From NCBI RefSeq assembly GCF_004167675.1, contig NZ_SEZQ01000016.1: a stretch of 64,000 bases of DNA, one strand, 5' to 3'. This DNA is from Aliivibrio finisterrensis_A. Its GTDB lineage: Bacteria; Pseudomonadota; Gammaproteobacteria; Enterobacterales; Vibrionaceae. Positions 1 through 8,348 of the stretch are shown in pieces. Under the pieces are notes generated by a model. That model made no database searches. It saw only the letters and a program-made list of their open reading frames with translations, and was not told the DNA's origin. Each line of letters opens with the position of its first letter. Position 1 is the stretch's first letter. Position numbers and translations under genes: made by a program.

Positions 1-8
1 AAAGAATT

Positions 9-127
9 TGCTTGGCGACCATAGCGTTATGGACCCACCTGATCCCATGCCGAACTCAGAAGTGAAACGTAATAGCGCCGATGGTAGTGTGGGGTTTCCC
101 CATGTGAGAGTAGGACATCGCCAGGCT
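9..127 (+). rRNA. rrf: 5S ribosomal RNA (first copy)
   Basis: Complete 5S rRNA with the conserved core (CCGAACTCAGAAGTGAAACG) and complementary ends, GCTTGGC at the 5' side against GCCAGGC at the 3' side. The 16S and 23S genes should lie upstream, outside the window. Followed by an intrinsic terminator, a tRNA-Thr and a second 5S, as in E. coli rrnD. Confidence 0.95.
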
Positions 128-136
128 TGAATTTTT

Positions 137-164
137 AAAAAGCCATCCAAAGGATGGCTTTTTT
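137..164 (+). terminator. Intrinsic terminator after 5S copy 1
   Basis: Hairpin AAGCCATCC–AAA–GGATGGCTT followed by a run of T. It sits between the first 5S and tRNA-Thr, so it may be partially read through or RNase processed to let the distal tRNA and 5S be made. Confidence 0.8.
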
Positions 165-187
165 CGATTACATAAGTAAATAGTATT

Positions 188-264
188 GCTGATATAGCTC
201 AGCCCGGTAGAGCGCACCCTTGGTAAGGGTGAGGTCCCCAGTTCGAGTCTGGGTATCAGCACCA
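188..264 (+). tRNA. tRNA-Thr (anticodon GGT)
   Basis: A 77-nt cloverleaf: acceptor GCTGATA pairs with TATCAGC, the anticodon loop TTGGTAA carries GGT, the T arm contains GTTCGAGTC, and CCA is encoded. It lies between two 5S genes, as thrV does in E. coli rrnD. Confidence 0.95.
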
Positions 265-279
265 TTTACTAACAGATTT

Positions 280-398
280 TGCTTAGCGACCATAGCGTTA
301 TGGACCCACCTGATCCCATGCCGAACTCAGAAGTGAAACGTAATAGCGCCGATGGTAGTGTGGGGTTTCCCCATGTGAGAGTAGGACATCGCTAGGCT
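280..398 (+). rRNA. rrf: 5S ribosomal RNA (second copy)
   Basis: Same as the first 5S except for two bases. The terminal stem reads GCTTAGC/GCTAGGC instead of GCTTGGC/GCCAGGC. The two changes face each other (G-C to A-T), so pairing is kept. Confidence 0.95.
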
Positions 399-406
399 CA
401 AATTAT

Positions 407-435
407 AAAAGGCTTCCCATTGGGAAGCCTTTTTT
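407..435 (+). terminator. Terminator of the rRNA operon
   Basis: Hairpin AAGGCTTCCCA–TTGGGAAGCCTT followed by six T residues, just after the second 5S. It ends the operon before the convergent ilvY gene. Confidence 0.85.
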
Positions 436-446
436 CGTTTTAACCA

Positions 447-1331
447 TCAAATAAATGTATTTTCGGCTACTTGCCATAGCGCCTGAATGACCGAGTCATT
501 TAATTTTGACTTCTTACAGCATAAGCCCAATTTAAAAGGCGCTATTGGTGATATGTTTAAACGCTGAACCTTATCTTTTACTGGACTGTTATTTATTACT
601 ACGTCTGGTGCTATACCAATTCCACATCCTAATGCGACCATACTAACAATTGCTTCGTGTCCTGATACTTGTGCATAAATAGTTGGTTTGATTTTTTGAT
701 CTTTAAACCATTGATTTGCTCTATTTCTTGCAGTCCCTGATTCTGGAAGGATAAATGGTAATGATTTCCAGTTTGTGGTTTCTTTATTAATTTCACTAAT
801 AAAATGATTATTGCCTATTGGAGCGATGATGGAGAGTGGAATTTCACTAATAATTTCAAAAGCGAGTTTGTTTGATAATTTTTCAGGTAGTGCAGAAATA
901 GCAATATCAACCTCAGAGGATTCAATTTTATCAATTGCTTGAGCAGGATCTCCAGTAGATAACTTAATATCAATGTGTGGATAGTTAACTTTAAAATCAT
1001 TTAATAATTGAGGGAGATGACTGTAGCTAGCTGTCACTGAACAGAATAAATTGAGTTGTCCTTTGAGGGTATTATTTACAATATTGGAACTTGCTTTGTA
1101 GCCACTCCATTCTGAACAGATATTCAAAGCTACCGGAATAAGTTGTTTTGCCGCAGTGGTTAATTCAACACTTCGATTATCTCTAATAAATAATGGGTGT
1201 CCAATTTCATCTTCTAGCTTTTGAACTTGTCGGCTTAATGCTGATGGACTCAGGTGCATTGCTTTTGATGTCTGAGTAAAGCTATGACTTTCGCAAAGAT
1301 GTAGGAATGTTTGTAAAAGCTTTATATTCAT
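447..1331 (-). CDS. ilvY: IlvY, LysR-family regulator of ilvC
   Basis: A 294-residue LysR-type transcriptional regulator, close to the usual length of IlvY (about 297). The N-terminal winged helix-turn-helix is at about residues 1–60, with the LysR pattern FTQTSKAMHLSPSALSRQV; the inducer-binding domain follows from about residue 90. In enterobacteria IlvY activates ilvC when acetolactate or acetohydroxybutyrate accumulates. Here it is transcribed divergently from ilvC across 127 bp, the diagnostic arrangement. It is convergent with the rRNA operon, whose terminator lies just past its stop codon. Identity rests on the family pattern plus adjacency to ilvC. Confidence 0.92.
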   Translation of the reverse strand: MNIKLLQTFLHLCESHSFTQTSKAMHLSPSALSRQVQKLEDEIGHPLFIRDNRSVELTTAAKQLIPVALNICSEWSGYKASSNIVNNTLKGQLNLFCSVTASYSHLPQLLNDFKVNYPHIDIKLSTGDPAQAIDKIESSEVDIAISALPEKLSNKLAFEIISEIPLSIIAPIGNNHFISEINKETTNWKSLPFILPESGTARNRANQWFKDQKIKPTIYAQVSGHEAIVSMVALGCGIGIAPDVVINNSPVKDKVQRLNISPIAPFKLGLCCKKSKLNDSVIQALWQVAENTFI

Positions 1332-1458
1332 TTTGTGTTGTCAATTTTGCAATCATGTGTTGCTAATATATCACTTTTTACAATGTTAATCTTTCGTTAT
1401 TATCTTTTTATACACAAGATCATCCTAATGGATTAAATGATATTTATGGAGTTTTATC
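1332..1458. promoter_or_regulatory. ilvY/ilvC divergent control region
   Basis: 127 bp between two divergent starts must hold both promoters and the IlvY operators. The segment TTTGCAATCATGTGTTGC near 1345–1365 has the repeated TTGC spacing expected of a LysR-type site; this is an inference. The ilvC ribosome-binding site is TATGGAGTTTTATC directly before its ATG. Confidence 0.6.
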
Positions 1459-2943
1459 ATGGCTAACTACTTTAATACGCTAAATTTACGTGAACAACTG
1501 GATCAGCTAGGTCGTTGTCGCTTTATGGATCGCGAAGAATTTGCAACAGAGGCTGATTACCTTAAAGGTAAAAAGGTAGTTATTGTGGGTTGTGGCGCAC
1601 AAGGCCTTAACCAGGGTCTTAATATGCGAGATTCAGGTTTAGATGTAGCTTATGCATTGCGTCAAGCAGCAATTGATGAGCAGCGTCAGTCATATAAAAA
1701 CGCTAAAGAAAATAATTTTGTAGTAGATAGCTATGAAAATTTAATTCCTCAAGCGGATCTTGTTGTTAACCTAACTCCTGATAAGCAACATACAAATGTT
1801 GTTGAAACGGTTATGCCTTTAATGAAGGAAGGTGCAGCTCTAGGTTATTCTCACGGCTTTAATGTTGTTGAGGAGGGTATGCAAATCCGTAAAGACTTAA
1901 CAGTAGTTATGGTGGCTCCTAAGTGTCCAGGAACAGAAGTTCGAGAAGAATATAAGCGTGGCTTTGGTGTTCCAACACTAATCGCTGTTCATCCTGAAAA
2001 TGACCCTAAAGGTGAAGGCTGGGATATAGCGAAAGCTTGGGCTGCTGGTACTGGTGGTCACCGTGCTGGTTGTCTTGAGTCTTCTTTTGTTGCTGAAGTT
2101 AAGTCAGACTTAATGGGTGAGCAAACTATCCTGTGTGGTATGTTACAAGCTGGCTCTATTGTATCTTATGAAAAAATGATCGCTGATGGCATTGAACCAG
2201 GCTATGCCGGTAAACTTCTTCAGTACGGTTGGGAAACAATCACTGAAGCACTAAAGTTTGGTGGCGTAACTCATATGATGGATCGTTTATCAAACCCTGC
2301 AAAAGTAAAAGCATTTGAGCTTTCAGAAGAACTAAAAGACTTAATGCGTCCTCTTTATAATAAACATATGGATGACATCATCCAAGGTGAATTTTCTCGT
2401 ACAATGATGGCTGATTGGACTAATGATGACGTAAATCTATTAGGTTGGCGTGAAGAAACAGGCCAAACAGCATTTGAAAATTACCCAGAATCGGATGTAG
2501 AAATCTCAGAGCAGGAATACTTTGATAATGGTATTCTTTTAGTTGCGATGGTTCGCGCTGGTGTTGAGCTTGCATTCGAAGCAATGACGGCTTCTGGTAT
2601 CATTGATGAATCGGCTTATTATGAATCTCTACATGAGTTGCCGCTGATTGCAAATACAGTTGCACGTAAGCGTCTATATGAAATGAATGTTGTTATTTCA
2701 GATACGGCTGAATACGGTAACTATCTGTTCGCTAATGTAGCAACACCATTACTTCGTGAGAAGTTTATGCCTTCAGTTGAAACAGACGTTATTGGTCGTG
2801 GTTTAGGTGAAACATCAAACCAGGTAGATAATGCAACCCTGATTGCTGTTAACGAAGCAATTCGTAACCACCCAGTTGAATATATTGGTGAAGAGCTACG
2901 CAGCTATATGAGTGATATGAAACGCATTGCAGTTGGCGGTTAA
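1459..2943 (+). CDS. ilvC: Ketol-acid reductoisomerase IlvC (long class II)
   Basis: A 494-residue NADPH-dependent enzyme that isomerises and reduces acetolactate or acetohydroxybutyrate to dihydroxy acids, the second step of isoleucine and valine synthesis. The Rossmann motif VVIVGCGAQGLNQGLN is at about residues 40–55. The Mg-binding set is visible as E-VKS-D-LMG-E, matching E213/D217/E221 of the E. coli enzyme. Length matches the long enterobacterial class (491), which has a duplicated C-terminal knotted domain. It is monocistronic, with IlvY upstream on the other strand and a strong terminator downstream. The ribosome-binding site GGAG fits the chosen ATG. Confidence 0.97.
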   Translation: MANYFNTLNLREQLDQLGRCRFMDREEFATEADYLKGKKVVIVGCGAQGLNQGLNMRDSGLDVAYALRQAAIDEQRQSYKNAKENNFVVDSYENLIPQADLVVNLTPDKQHTNVVETVMPLMKEGAALGYSHGFNVVEEGMQIRKDLTVVMVAPKCPGTEVREEYKRGFGVPTLIAVHPENDPKGEGWDIAKAWAAGTGGHRAGCLESSFVAEVKSDLMGEQTILCGMLQAGSIVSYEKMIADGIEPGYAGKLLQYGWETITEALKFGGVTHMMDRLSNPAKVKAFELSEELKDLMRPLYNKHMDDIIQGEFSRTMMADWTNDDVNLLGWREETGQTAFENYPESDVEISEQEYFDNGILLVAMVRAGVELAFEAMTASGIIDESAYYESLHELPLIANTVARKRLYEMNVVISDTAEYGNYLFANVATPLLREKFMPSVETDVIGRGLGETSNQVDNATLIAVNEAIRNHPVEYIGEELRSYMSDMKRIAVGG

Positions 2944-2961
2944 TTAGTACCAAATGAACAT

Positions 2962-2998
2962 AAAAATGGCTTAACCTATAATGGTTAAGCCATTTTTT
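2962..2998 (+). terminator. ilvC terminator
   Basis: Stem AAATGGCTTAACC / GGTTAAGCCATTT with a 6-nt loop, followed by a T run. It also separates ilvC from convergent ubiK. Confidence 0.85.
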
Positions 2999-3025
2999 TA
3001 TGTGTAAATTATGAACATATCAAAA

Positions 3026-3277
3026 CTATTTTTCTGACAGTTTTTCTTCTAACTCAGCAAGCTTTTGTTCCATTACTGTTAGTTTTTGACGAGTGCGCAG
3101 TAGAACTTGAGTTTGAACATCAAATTCCTCTCTACTTACCACATCAAGTTTGTTTAGTTGCCCTTGGATAACCTGACGTACTTTTTGCTCAACATCGCTG
3201 CCTAACTCTTTAACTGGTTGAGGCATTGAGTCATGAATTTGTTTTGCAACTTGCTCTAATTTTTTTGGATCAAACAT
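3026..3277 (-). CDS. ubiK: UbiK (YqiC/BMFP family) ubiquinone accessory factor
   Basis: About 83 residues, largely alpha-helical, with a C-terminal coiled coil (EEFDVQTQVLLRTRQKL, then MEQKLAELEEKL). This is the BMFP/YqiC pattern. UbiK binds UbiJ and the membrane and supports the aerobic Ubi complex that makes ubiquinone. Two adjacent ATG codons exist; the second (3277) is 6 nt from AAGGG and gives MFDPKK, similar to the E. coli N-terminus MIDPKK, so it is preferred over 3280. The gene stands alone between ilvC and the RND operon. Confidence 0.88.
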   Translation of the reverse strand: MFDPKKLEQVAKQIHDSMPQPVKELGSDVEQKVRQVIQGQLNKLDVVSREEFDVQTQVLLRTRQKLTVMEQKLAELEEKLSEK

Positions 3278-3343
3278 CATTTACCCTTAATTGAATACTT
3301 TTCTTTATTCTAAGTAAAGCCTTGCCAATTGTCGCTAGTCAAA

Positions 3344-3370
3344 TAAAAAAAAGGCTACCGAAGTAGCCTT
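3344..3370 (-). terminator. vexRAB terminator
   Basis: Stem AAGGCTAC/GTAGCCTT with loop TTCG on the minus strand, followed by eight T residues. It lies just past the vexB stop and upstream of ubiK. Confidence 0.8.
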
Positions 3371-3387
3371 TAATTTTTAAATCGTCA

Positions 3388-6300
3388 TTAAGACTCTTTA
3401 ATCTCTTTACCTTCTTCAAAAACAGGTAATGGTTTATGTTCACTTGCTAAGTAGCTGTAGATGACAGGTAGTACGAATAGTGTAAATAACGTACCAATTG
3501 CTAAGCCAGCAACGATAACAATACCGATACTGAAACGTTGAGCAGCACCTGCACCTGAGGCATACATCAGTGGGATTAGACCTGCAATCATTGCCGCAGT
3601 CGTCATTAGGATTGGACGTAGACGAACTTTAGCAGCTTCAGTTACGGCTTCCATACGATTCTTGAGGTGATGAAGTTGTTCTTCTTTTGCCACTTCACAA
3701 ATAAGAATACCATGCTTAGTAATCAAGCCGACAAGCGTGATCAAACCAACTTGAGAGTAGATATTCATTGTTGCAGCGCCCCAAGCAAGAGCGATTAAAG
3801 CACCACAAATTGCTAGCGGAACAGATACCATGATTACCAATGGATCTCGTACTGATTCAAATTGAATAGCAAGAACCAAGAAGATGATAGCTAATGCCAG
3901 ACCAAACGTAGCGTATAGTGCGCTACCTTCAGTTACGTATTGACGAGCTTCACCCATATAGTCATGGTTATAGCCACTTGGTAGTGTGCTAGTCGCCAAA
4001 TCTTCAAACCATACAATCGCATCACCCATAGCGATGCCTGGAGAGGGTACTGCACCAATAGTCGCTGAGTTTAATTGGTTGAAGTGAGGCAGTGATCTTG
4101 GTTCAGCAACAACATCAATAGAGATTAAACTGCCAAGAGGAACGGCTTCACCGCTGGTTGAACGAACATAGTAGTTGTTCATTGATTCAGGGTTAAGACG
4201 GTATTTACGCTCTACTTGAGGGATAACCTCATACGAACGTCCGCTAAGATCGATTCGGTTAACGTAACCATCTGCCATCATTGTACTTAGTGTAATACCA
4301 ATATCTTGCATGGTAATACCGTAAGCGCCAGCTTTATCTTTATCTATGTTGATCTTCATTGTTGCTGAATCAAAATTCAAATCAAGATCAGAGTAAACAA
4401 ACAGTGGGCTACCTTTAACGCTTGTTAGTACTTCAGTTGCGATTTGGAATAAGCTTTCAAAACTATTTGGTGTTGTAATAACAAATTGAATTGGAAGACC
4501 AGAACCAGCACCTGGTAGTTCAGGCATTTGGAAGGCTGTTACTGCCATTCCAGGAATATCCTGTACCAATTCACCAACACGTTTAGCCACTTCAGCCTGG
4601 CTTGTTGTTCGCTCACTCCAAGGAACCATTGATGCGATACCAAACGCTTGGTTTGCATTAGGCACACCTGTAAATACTTGAGCAAAGGCAACTTCTGGTT
4701 GATTTGACAAAATTTTATTTACATCATTCATCGTATTTTGCATGTAATCAAGGTTTGCTGTTGAAGGAGCGGTACCCATCAACATTATTACCCCTTTATC
4801 TTCCGATGGTGCCAGTTCACTTGGAATGAACTTAAATAACAATGGAAGGGTAGCAAAAACAATAACAGCAAAACCAATAATTACAGGGCGGCGAGTCATG
4901 ATTGTGTTTAGCATAATCTCATAACGATCACTCATGCCATCTAAAATATGATGCACTTTTTTCTCAAAGCGATTTGGCTCTTCATTTGCCACTAGCATTT
5001 TAGAACACATCATCGGAGACAGTGTTAATGCTACGATACCGGAAACAAATACCGAACCTGCTAGCGTTAGTGCAAACTCTTTAAATAGAGAGCCTGTAAT
5101 ACCACCCATCATTGCGATTGGAGCATATACCGCACCAAGCGTTAATGTCATTGCAATAACCGGAACCGCAATTTCACGAGTACCGATAATTGCGGCTCGG
5201 AAAGGGGTTTCGCCTAACTTGATATGACGGTCGACGTTTTCTAAAACAACGATAGCATCATCTACCACCAAGCCGATTGCAAGAACCATTGCTAATAGAG
5301 TCATCAAGTTCCAAGAGAATCCCATTGCTTGCATTACCATTGCCACACCAATAAGTGATAATGGGATGGTTACAATCGGGATAATAACTGCTCGGAAAGA
5401 ACCTAAGAATAACGTAATAACGATCAGTACGATTAATGCAGCTTCAATGATGGTTTTGATTACTTCATGAATAGACTCATTAATTGCAATCGTAGAGTCA
5501 TACATGATGTTCATTTTGATATTACTTGGTAAGTTCTTCTCTAATTGAGGAAGAAGCTCAAGTACATCAGCGGCAATGTTAATCGGGTTAGCACTTGGAG
5601 CGGCATTTATCGCAGCAACAACGGCTTCTTGTCCGTTAGCACTTGCACGATAAACGTCGTGGCTCTTTTCAAGAGAAACTTTTGCGATATCGCTCAGGCG
5701 AACAATTTCTCCATCACTCGTTCTAATAACAAGATTTTCTAATTCTTCAACATTAGAAACTTGAGTATCAGCACTGCCGTTATAAAGAACAAATTCGCCT
5801 GTAGCTTGACCAGCAGCAGATTGGAAGTTATTGGCACTTAAAACACCCATAACATCCGTTGCCGTCATATCAATAGCAGCCATACGTGCTGGGTCTAGCC
5901 AGATACGTAGTGCGTACTTCATACCACCATAAAGATCTACTTTTGAAACACCATTAACCGTAAATAGCTGAGGGTTAACAACTCGCTCTAAGTAATCGGT
6001 AATCTGACTTGATACTAACTCATCACTTGTAAAACCAATATAAAGAACAGACGTTGTCGACCCTGTAGACATGGTTACTGTTGGATCTTCAGACTCTTTT
6101 GGTAGTTGAGATCGTACAGAGTTTGTCTTAGCCAAAATATCAGACAAGGCTGCATTTGGGTCAGTGTTTAACTTCATCGTAACCGTAATGGTTGATTGTC
6201 CCATTACAGATTGTGAGGTCATAAAGTCAATATTATCTGCTTGGGCAACCGCTTGTTCTAAGGGTTGAGTTATGAAGCCTTGAATAAGGTCAGCACTCGC

Positions 6301-6459
6301 ACCGTAATAGCTGGTTGTTACCGTTACAACAGTATTCGTCATTTCAGGGTATTCACGAACTTGCATTTTGAAAATTGCTTGAATACCAAGCAAAGCAATC
6401 AAAAAGCTGATCGATACCGCTAAAACTGGACGTTTAATAAAAACATCAGTAAAGCGCAT
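3388..6459 (-). CDS. vexB: RND efflux pump inner-membrane transporter (VexB type)
   Basis: A 1023-residue HAE1-family resistance-nodulation-division transporter, the usual length for AcrB/VexB relatives. Two repeats of a membrane half plus a large periplasmic loop are evident. The proton-relay residues are present: the Asp pair in GLVVDDAIVVLENV (TM4) and the Lys in VGLITKHGIL (TM10). It exports hydrophobic drugs, bile salts and detergents with the periplasmic adaptor encoded 11 bp upstream and an outer-membrane channel encoded elsewhere. The order regulator–adaptor–pump near ilvC matches vexRAB of V. cholerae, the basis for the symbol. No tolC-like gene is in the operon. Confidence 0.85.
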   Translation of the reverse strand: MRFTDVFIKRPVLAVSISFLIALLGIQAIFKMQVREYPEMTNTVVTVTTSYYGASADLIQGFITQPLEQAVAQADNIDFMTSQSVMGQSTITVTMKLNTDPNAALSDILAKTNSVRSQLPKESEDPTVTMSTGSTTSVLYIGFTSDELVSSQITDYLERVVNPQLFTVNGVSKVDLYGGMKYALRIWLDPARMAAIDMTATDVMGVLSANNFQSAAGQATGEFVLYNGSADTQVSNVEELENLVIRTSDGEIVRLSDIAKVSLEKSHDVYRASANGQEAVVAAINAAPSANPINIAADVLELLPQLEKNLPSNIKMNIMYDSTIAINESIHEVIKTIIEAALIVLIVITLFLGSFRAVIIPIVTIPLSLIGVAMVMQAMGFSWNLMTLLAMVLAIGLVVDDAIVVLENVDRHIKLGETPFRAAIIGTREIAVPVIAMTLTLGAVYAPIAMMGGITGSLFKEFALTLAGSVFVSGIVALTLSPMMCSKMLVANEEPNRFEKKVHHILDGMSDRYEIMLNTIMTRRPVIIGFAVIVFATLPLLFKFIPSELAPSEDKGVIMLMGTAPSTANLDYMQNTMNDVNKILSNQPEVAFAQVFTGVPNANQAFGIASMVPWSERTTSQAEVAKRVGELVQDIPGMAVTAFQMPELPGAGSGLPIQFVITTPNSFESLFQIATEVLTSVKGSPLFVYSDLDLNFDSATMKINIDKDKAGAYGITMQDIGITLSTMMADGYVNRIDLSGRSYEVIPQVERKYRLNPESMNNYYVRSTSGEAVPLGSLISIDVVAEPRSLPHFNQLNSATIGAVPSPGIAMGDAIVWFEDLATSTLPSGYNHDYMGEARQYVTEGSALYATFGLALAIIFLVLAIQFESVRDPLVIMVSVPLAICGALIALAWGAATMNIYSQVGLITLVGLITKHGILICEVAKEEQLHHLKNRMEAVTEAAKVRLRPILMTTAAMIAGLIPLMYASGAGAAQRFSIGIVIVAGLAIGTLFTLFVLPVIYSYLASEHKPLPVFEEGKEIKES

Positions 6460-6470
6460 AGTTCCTCCGA

Positions 6471-7577
6471 TTACAGCATTGGTGTTTCAGCAGGTGGTGT
6501 TGTCGCGTCGCTTTCCACAATACGAACTTTCGCATCATTGCTTAAACGAACTTGACCTGTAGTTACAACTACATCGCCAGGTTTAACACCTTCAAGAATA
6601 TGAGCAATTGCTTCAGAACGCTCACCTACTTTTACAACGTGCTGTTGAACGCGTTTTACGCCGTCTTTTTCAGTAACAAGATAAACGTTGTCACCATAAA
6701 GCGTATAGGTAATTGAAGTTTGAGGAATTACCACTTGGTTTTCTAATGTAGGTAGAATAATTTCAGCGCGAGCAAACATACCACTACGCAGTTTTCCACC
6801 GTTATTAGGGATATCAGCTTGAACTTCGATTAAACCACTTTGAATATTTACGGCAGGTTCAATAGCACTAATTGAGCCTTTGAAGATATCCGCAGGGTAA
6901 GAATCAATTGAAATATCGATTTCTTGTCCAATATTAATGCGTGAGATGTCTGTTTGAGGAACAGTAAAGCGTAAACGCATGATACTTGTGTCTTCTAAAC
7001 GAACGATGTCAGTACTTGGTTGTAAATATTGGCCAAGGTATACATTACGAATACCAATTACACCGCTGAAAGGCGCTTTGATTTCACGACGATCAATAGA
7101 TGCTTTCATGCCTTCAATATCAGCAGCAAGAGAGAAGTAATTTGCTTCTGCTTCATCGTATGCTTCTTTTGAAATAGACCCTTTCTTGTATAGGCCTTTA
7201 TAACGTTTGTATTTAGCTTCAGCCGCAGGAAGGCGCGCTTCAGTACTCTTTAAGTTTGCCTTTTCTACTTTAGAATCAAGAGAAACTAATACTTGGCCTT
7301 TTTTTACTTGGCTGCCAGAATCAAACGAAATTTTATCAATGATGCCATTAACTTCAGTTGTTAACGTGACACCTTGGTTAGGTTCAATAAAGCCGATAGC
7401 TTCAATAGTTGGAGTCCAGTGAGATGAAGCAATGGTTTCAACCGTAACAGGGAACTCGGGCTCTGGTCGATTAGCCATATACTCAGCGATTTTTTGTTGT
7501 TTAAACATGTTAAAACCAATCACACTACCGAAAAGAAGTAGTGCAAGAAGCAACATAAAGAAAGTCCACTTTTTCAT
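6471..7577 (-). CDS. vexA: RND efflux periplasmic adaptor (VexA type)
   Basis: A 368-residue membrane fusion protein. A hydrophobic N-terminal segment (residues about 5–22) anchors it in the inner membrane; there is no lipobox Cys. A biotinyl-lipoyl-like domain split by an alpha-helical hairpin follows (start near GFIEPNQGVTL, hairpin around residues 95–160, re-entry at APFSGVIGIRNVYLGQY), then beta-barrel and membrane-proximal domains. It links the RND pump to an outer-membrane channel. It is co-transcribed between vexR (18 bp upstream) and vexB (11 bp downstream). Confidence 0.85.
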   Translation of the reverse strand: MKKWTFFMLLLALLLFGSVIGFNMFKQQKIAEYMANRPEPEFPVTVETIASSHWTPTIEAIGFIEPNQGVTLTTEVNGIIDKISFDSGSQVKKGQVLVSLDSKVEKANLKSTEARLPAAEAKYKRYKGLYKKGSISKEAYDEAEANYFSLAADIEGMKASIDRREIKAPFSGVIGIRNVYLGQYLQPSTDIVRLEDTSIMRLRFTVPQTDISRINIGQEIDISIDSYPADIFKGSISAIEPAVNIQSGLIEVQADIPNNGGKLRSGMFARAEIILPTLENQVVIPQTSITYTLYGDNVYLVTEKDGVKRVQQHVVKVGERSEAIAHILEGVKPGDVVVTTGQVRLSNDAKVRIVESDATTPPAETPML

Positions 7578-7595
7578 TCTGATTAGAACTCCGAA

Positions 7596-8162
7596 TTAGT
7601 GTTTGATAATTGCATCCCAGCTGGCTTCAATAGCCGCATCGAGATCATCGTTTGTTAAAGTAAAAAAACCTTGAGCATGCTTACGAGCTAAACAAACACT
7701 CGCTTCTAAGCTCAGGCCAGTTAATATTTCTACACTTAGAGGTTTAAATACACCTTGCTCAAGTCCATCAATAAAGAGTTGATTTACTTGGGCAAACATT
7801 TTTCCCTCTAGTTCCTTAAATTTTACTAGATCAAAAGAAGGGAGTGAGTCGTATTGATTACGATTCAAAAAAGTATTCTTCTCTGAAATAGCAAAGTGCC
7901 AAATGTTAAGCCACATAGTACAAAATCGGACTTTAATTGGGTCTGAATCTTGAACGTTTTCTTGGATAGCAAATGCTACACGTCGCATAACATTCAATTT
8001 TATTTCTTCGATTAATGCTTCTTTATCATCAAAGTAGCGATATATCGTGCCAGCAGCAACGCCCGCTTGGTTAGCGACCTTTTGCATGGATAAACCACGA
8101 AATCCGTCTGTCGCTAATAATTGCTCAGCTGATTCAAGAATGAGCTGACGCTTTTCTTTCAT
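7596..8162 (-). CDS. vexR: TetR-family repressor of the efflux operon (VexR type)
   Basis: A 188-residue TetR regulator. The N-terminal HTH reads GLSMQKVANQAGVAAGTIYRYF, in pieces at about residues 25–45, and a ligand-binding helical domain follows. A longer frame opens at 8195, but its first codons lie inside a perfect palindrome that looks like the operator. The ATG at 8162 has AGGGAT 8 nt upstream and gives a typical TetR N-terminus (MKEKRQLILESAEQLL), so it is chosen. It heads vexR-vexA-vexB and probably autoregulates the operon, being relieved by pump substrates such as bile salts. Confidence 0.82.
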   Translation of the reverse strand: MKEKRQLILESAEQLLATDGFRGLSMQKVANQAGVAAGTIYRYFDDKEALIEEIKLNVMRRVAFAIQENVQDSDPIKVRFCTMWLNIWHFAISEKNTFLNRNQYDSLPSFDLVKFKELEGKMFAQVNQLFIDGLEQGVFKPLSVEILTGLSLEASVCLARKHAQGFFTLTNDDLDAAIEASWDAIIKH

Positions 8163-8178
8163 AAACTGATCCCTATGA

Positions 8179-8200
8179 AATGAATGAACGTTCATTCATT
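8179..8200. promoter_or_regulatory. Perfect 22-bp palindrome, likely VexR operator
   Basis: The core TGAATGAACGTTCATTCA extended by two bases on each side is a perfect 22-bp inverted repeat, 17 bp upstream of the chosen vexR start. TetR dimers bind palindromes of this size in their own promoters, so autoregulation is inferred. It could also affect the divergent rep promoter. Confidence 0.7.
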
Positions 8201-8348
8201 ATTCTAGGCTACGATGAATAAAATGTAATCTGTTTTTGTGTCAAGAAACGTAAAGGTCACACTTTTTCCTCGATGGTTTACATGGTATTCCATTAACGAC
8301 AGCTTTATTATAGGCACAAATATTCATTAACGATTTAATAGGTGATTA

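Noticed and set aside
56..265. Minus-strand ORF of 69 codons
   Set aside because: It runs across 5S rRNA, a terminator and tRNA-Thr; no coding signal.
600..630. ATACCAATTCCACATCC resembling the left end of the MITE-like repeat
   Set aside because: Inside ilvY coding sequence, explained by codons, and without the rest of the element.
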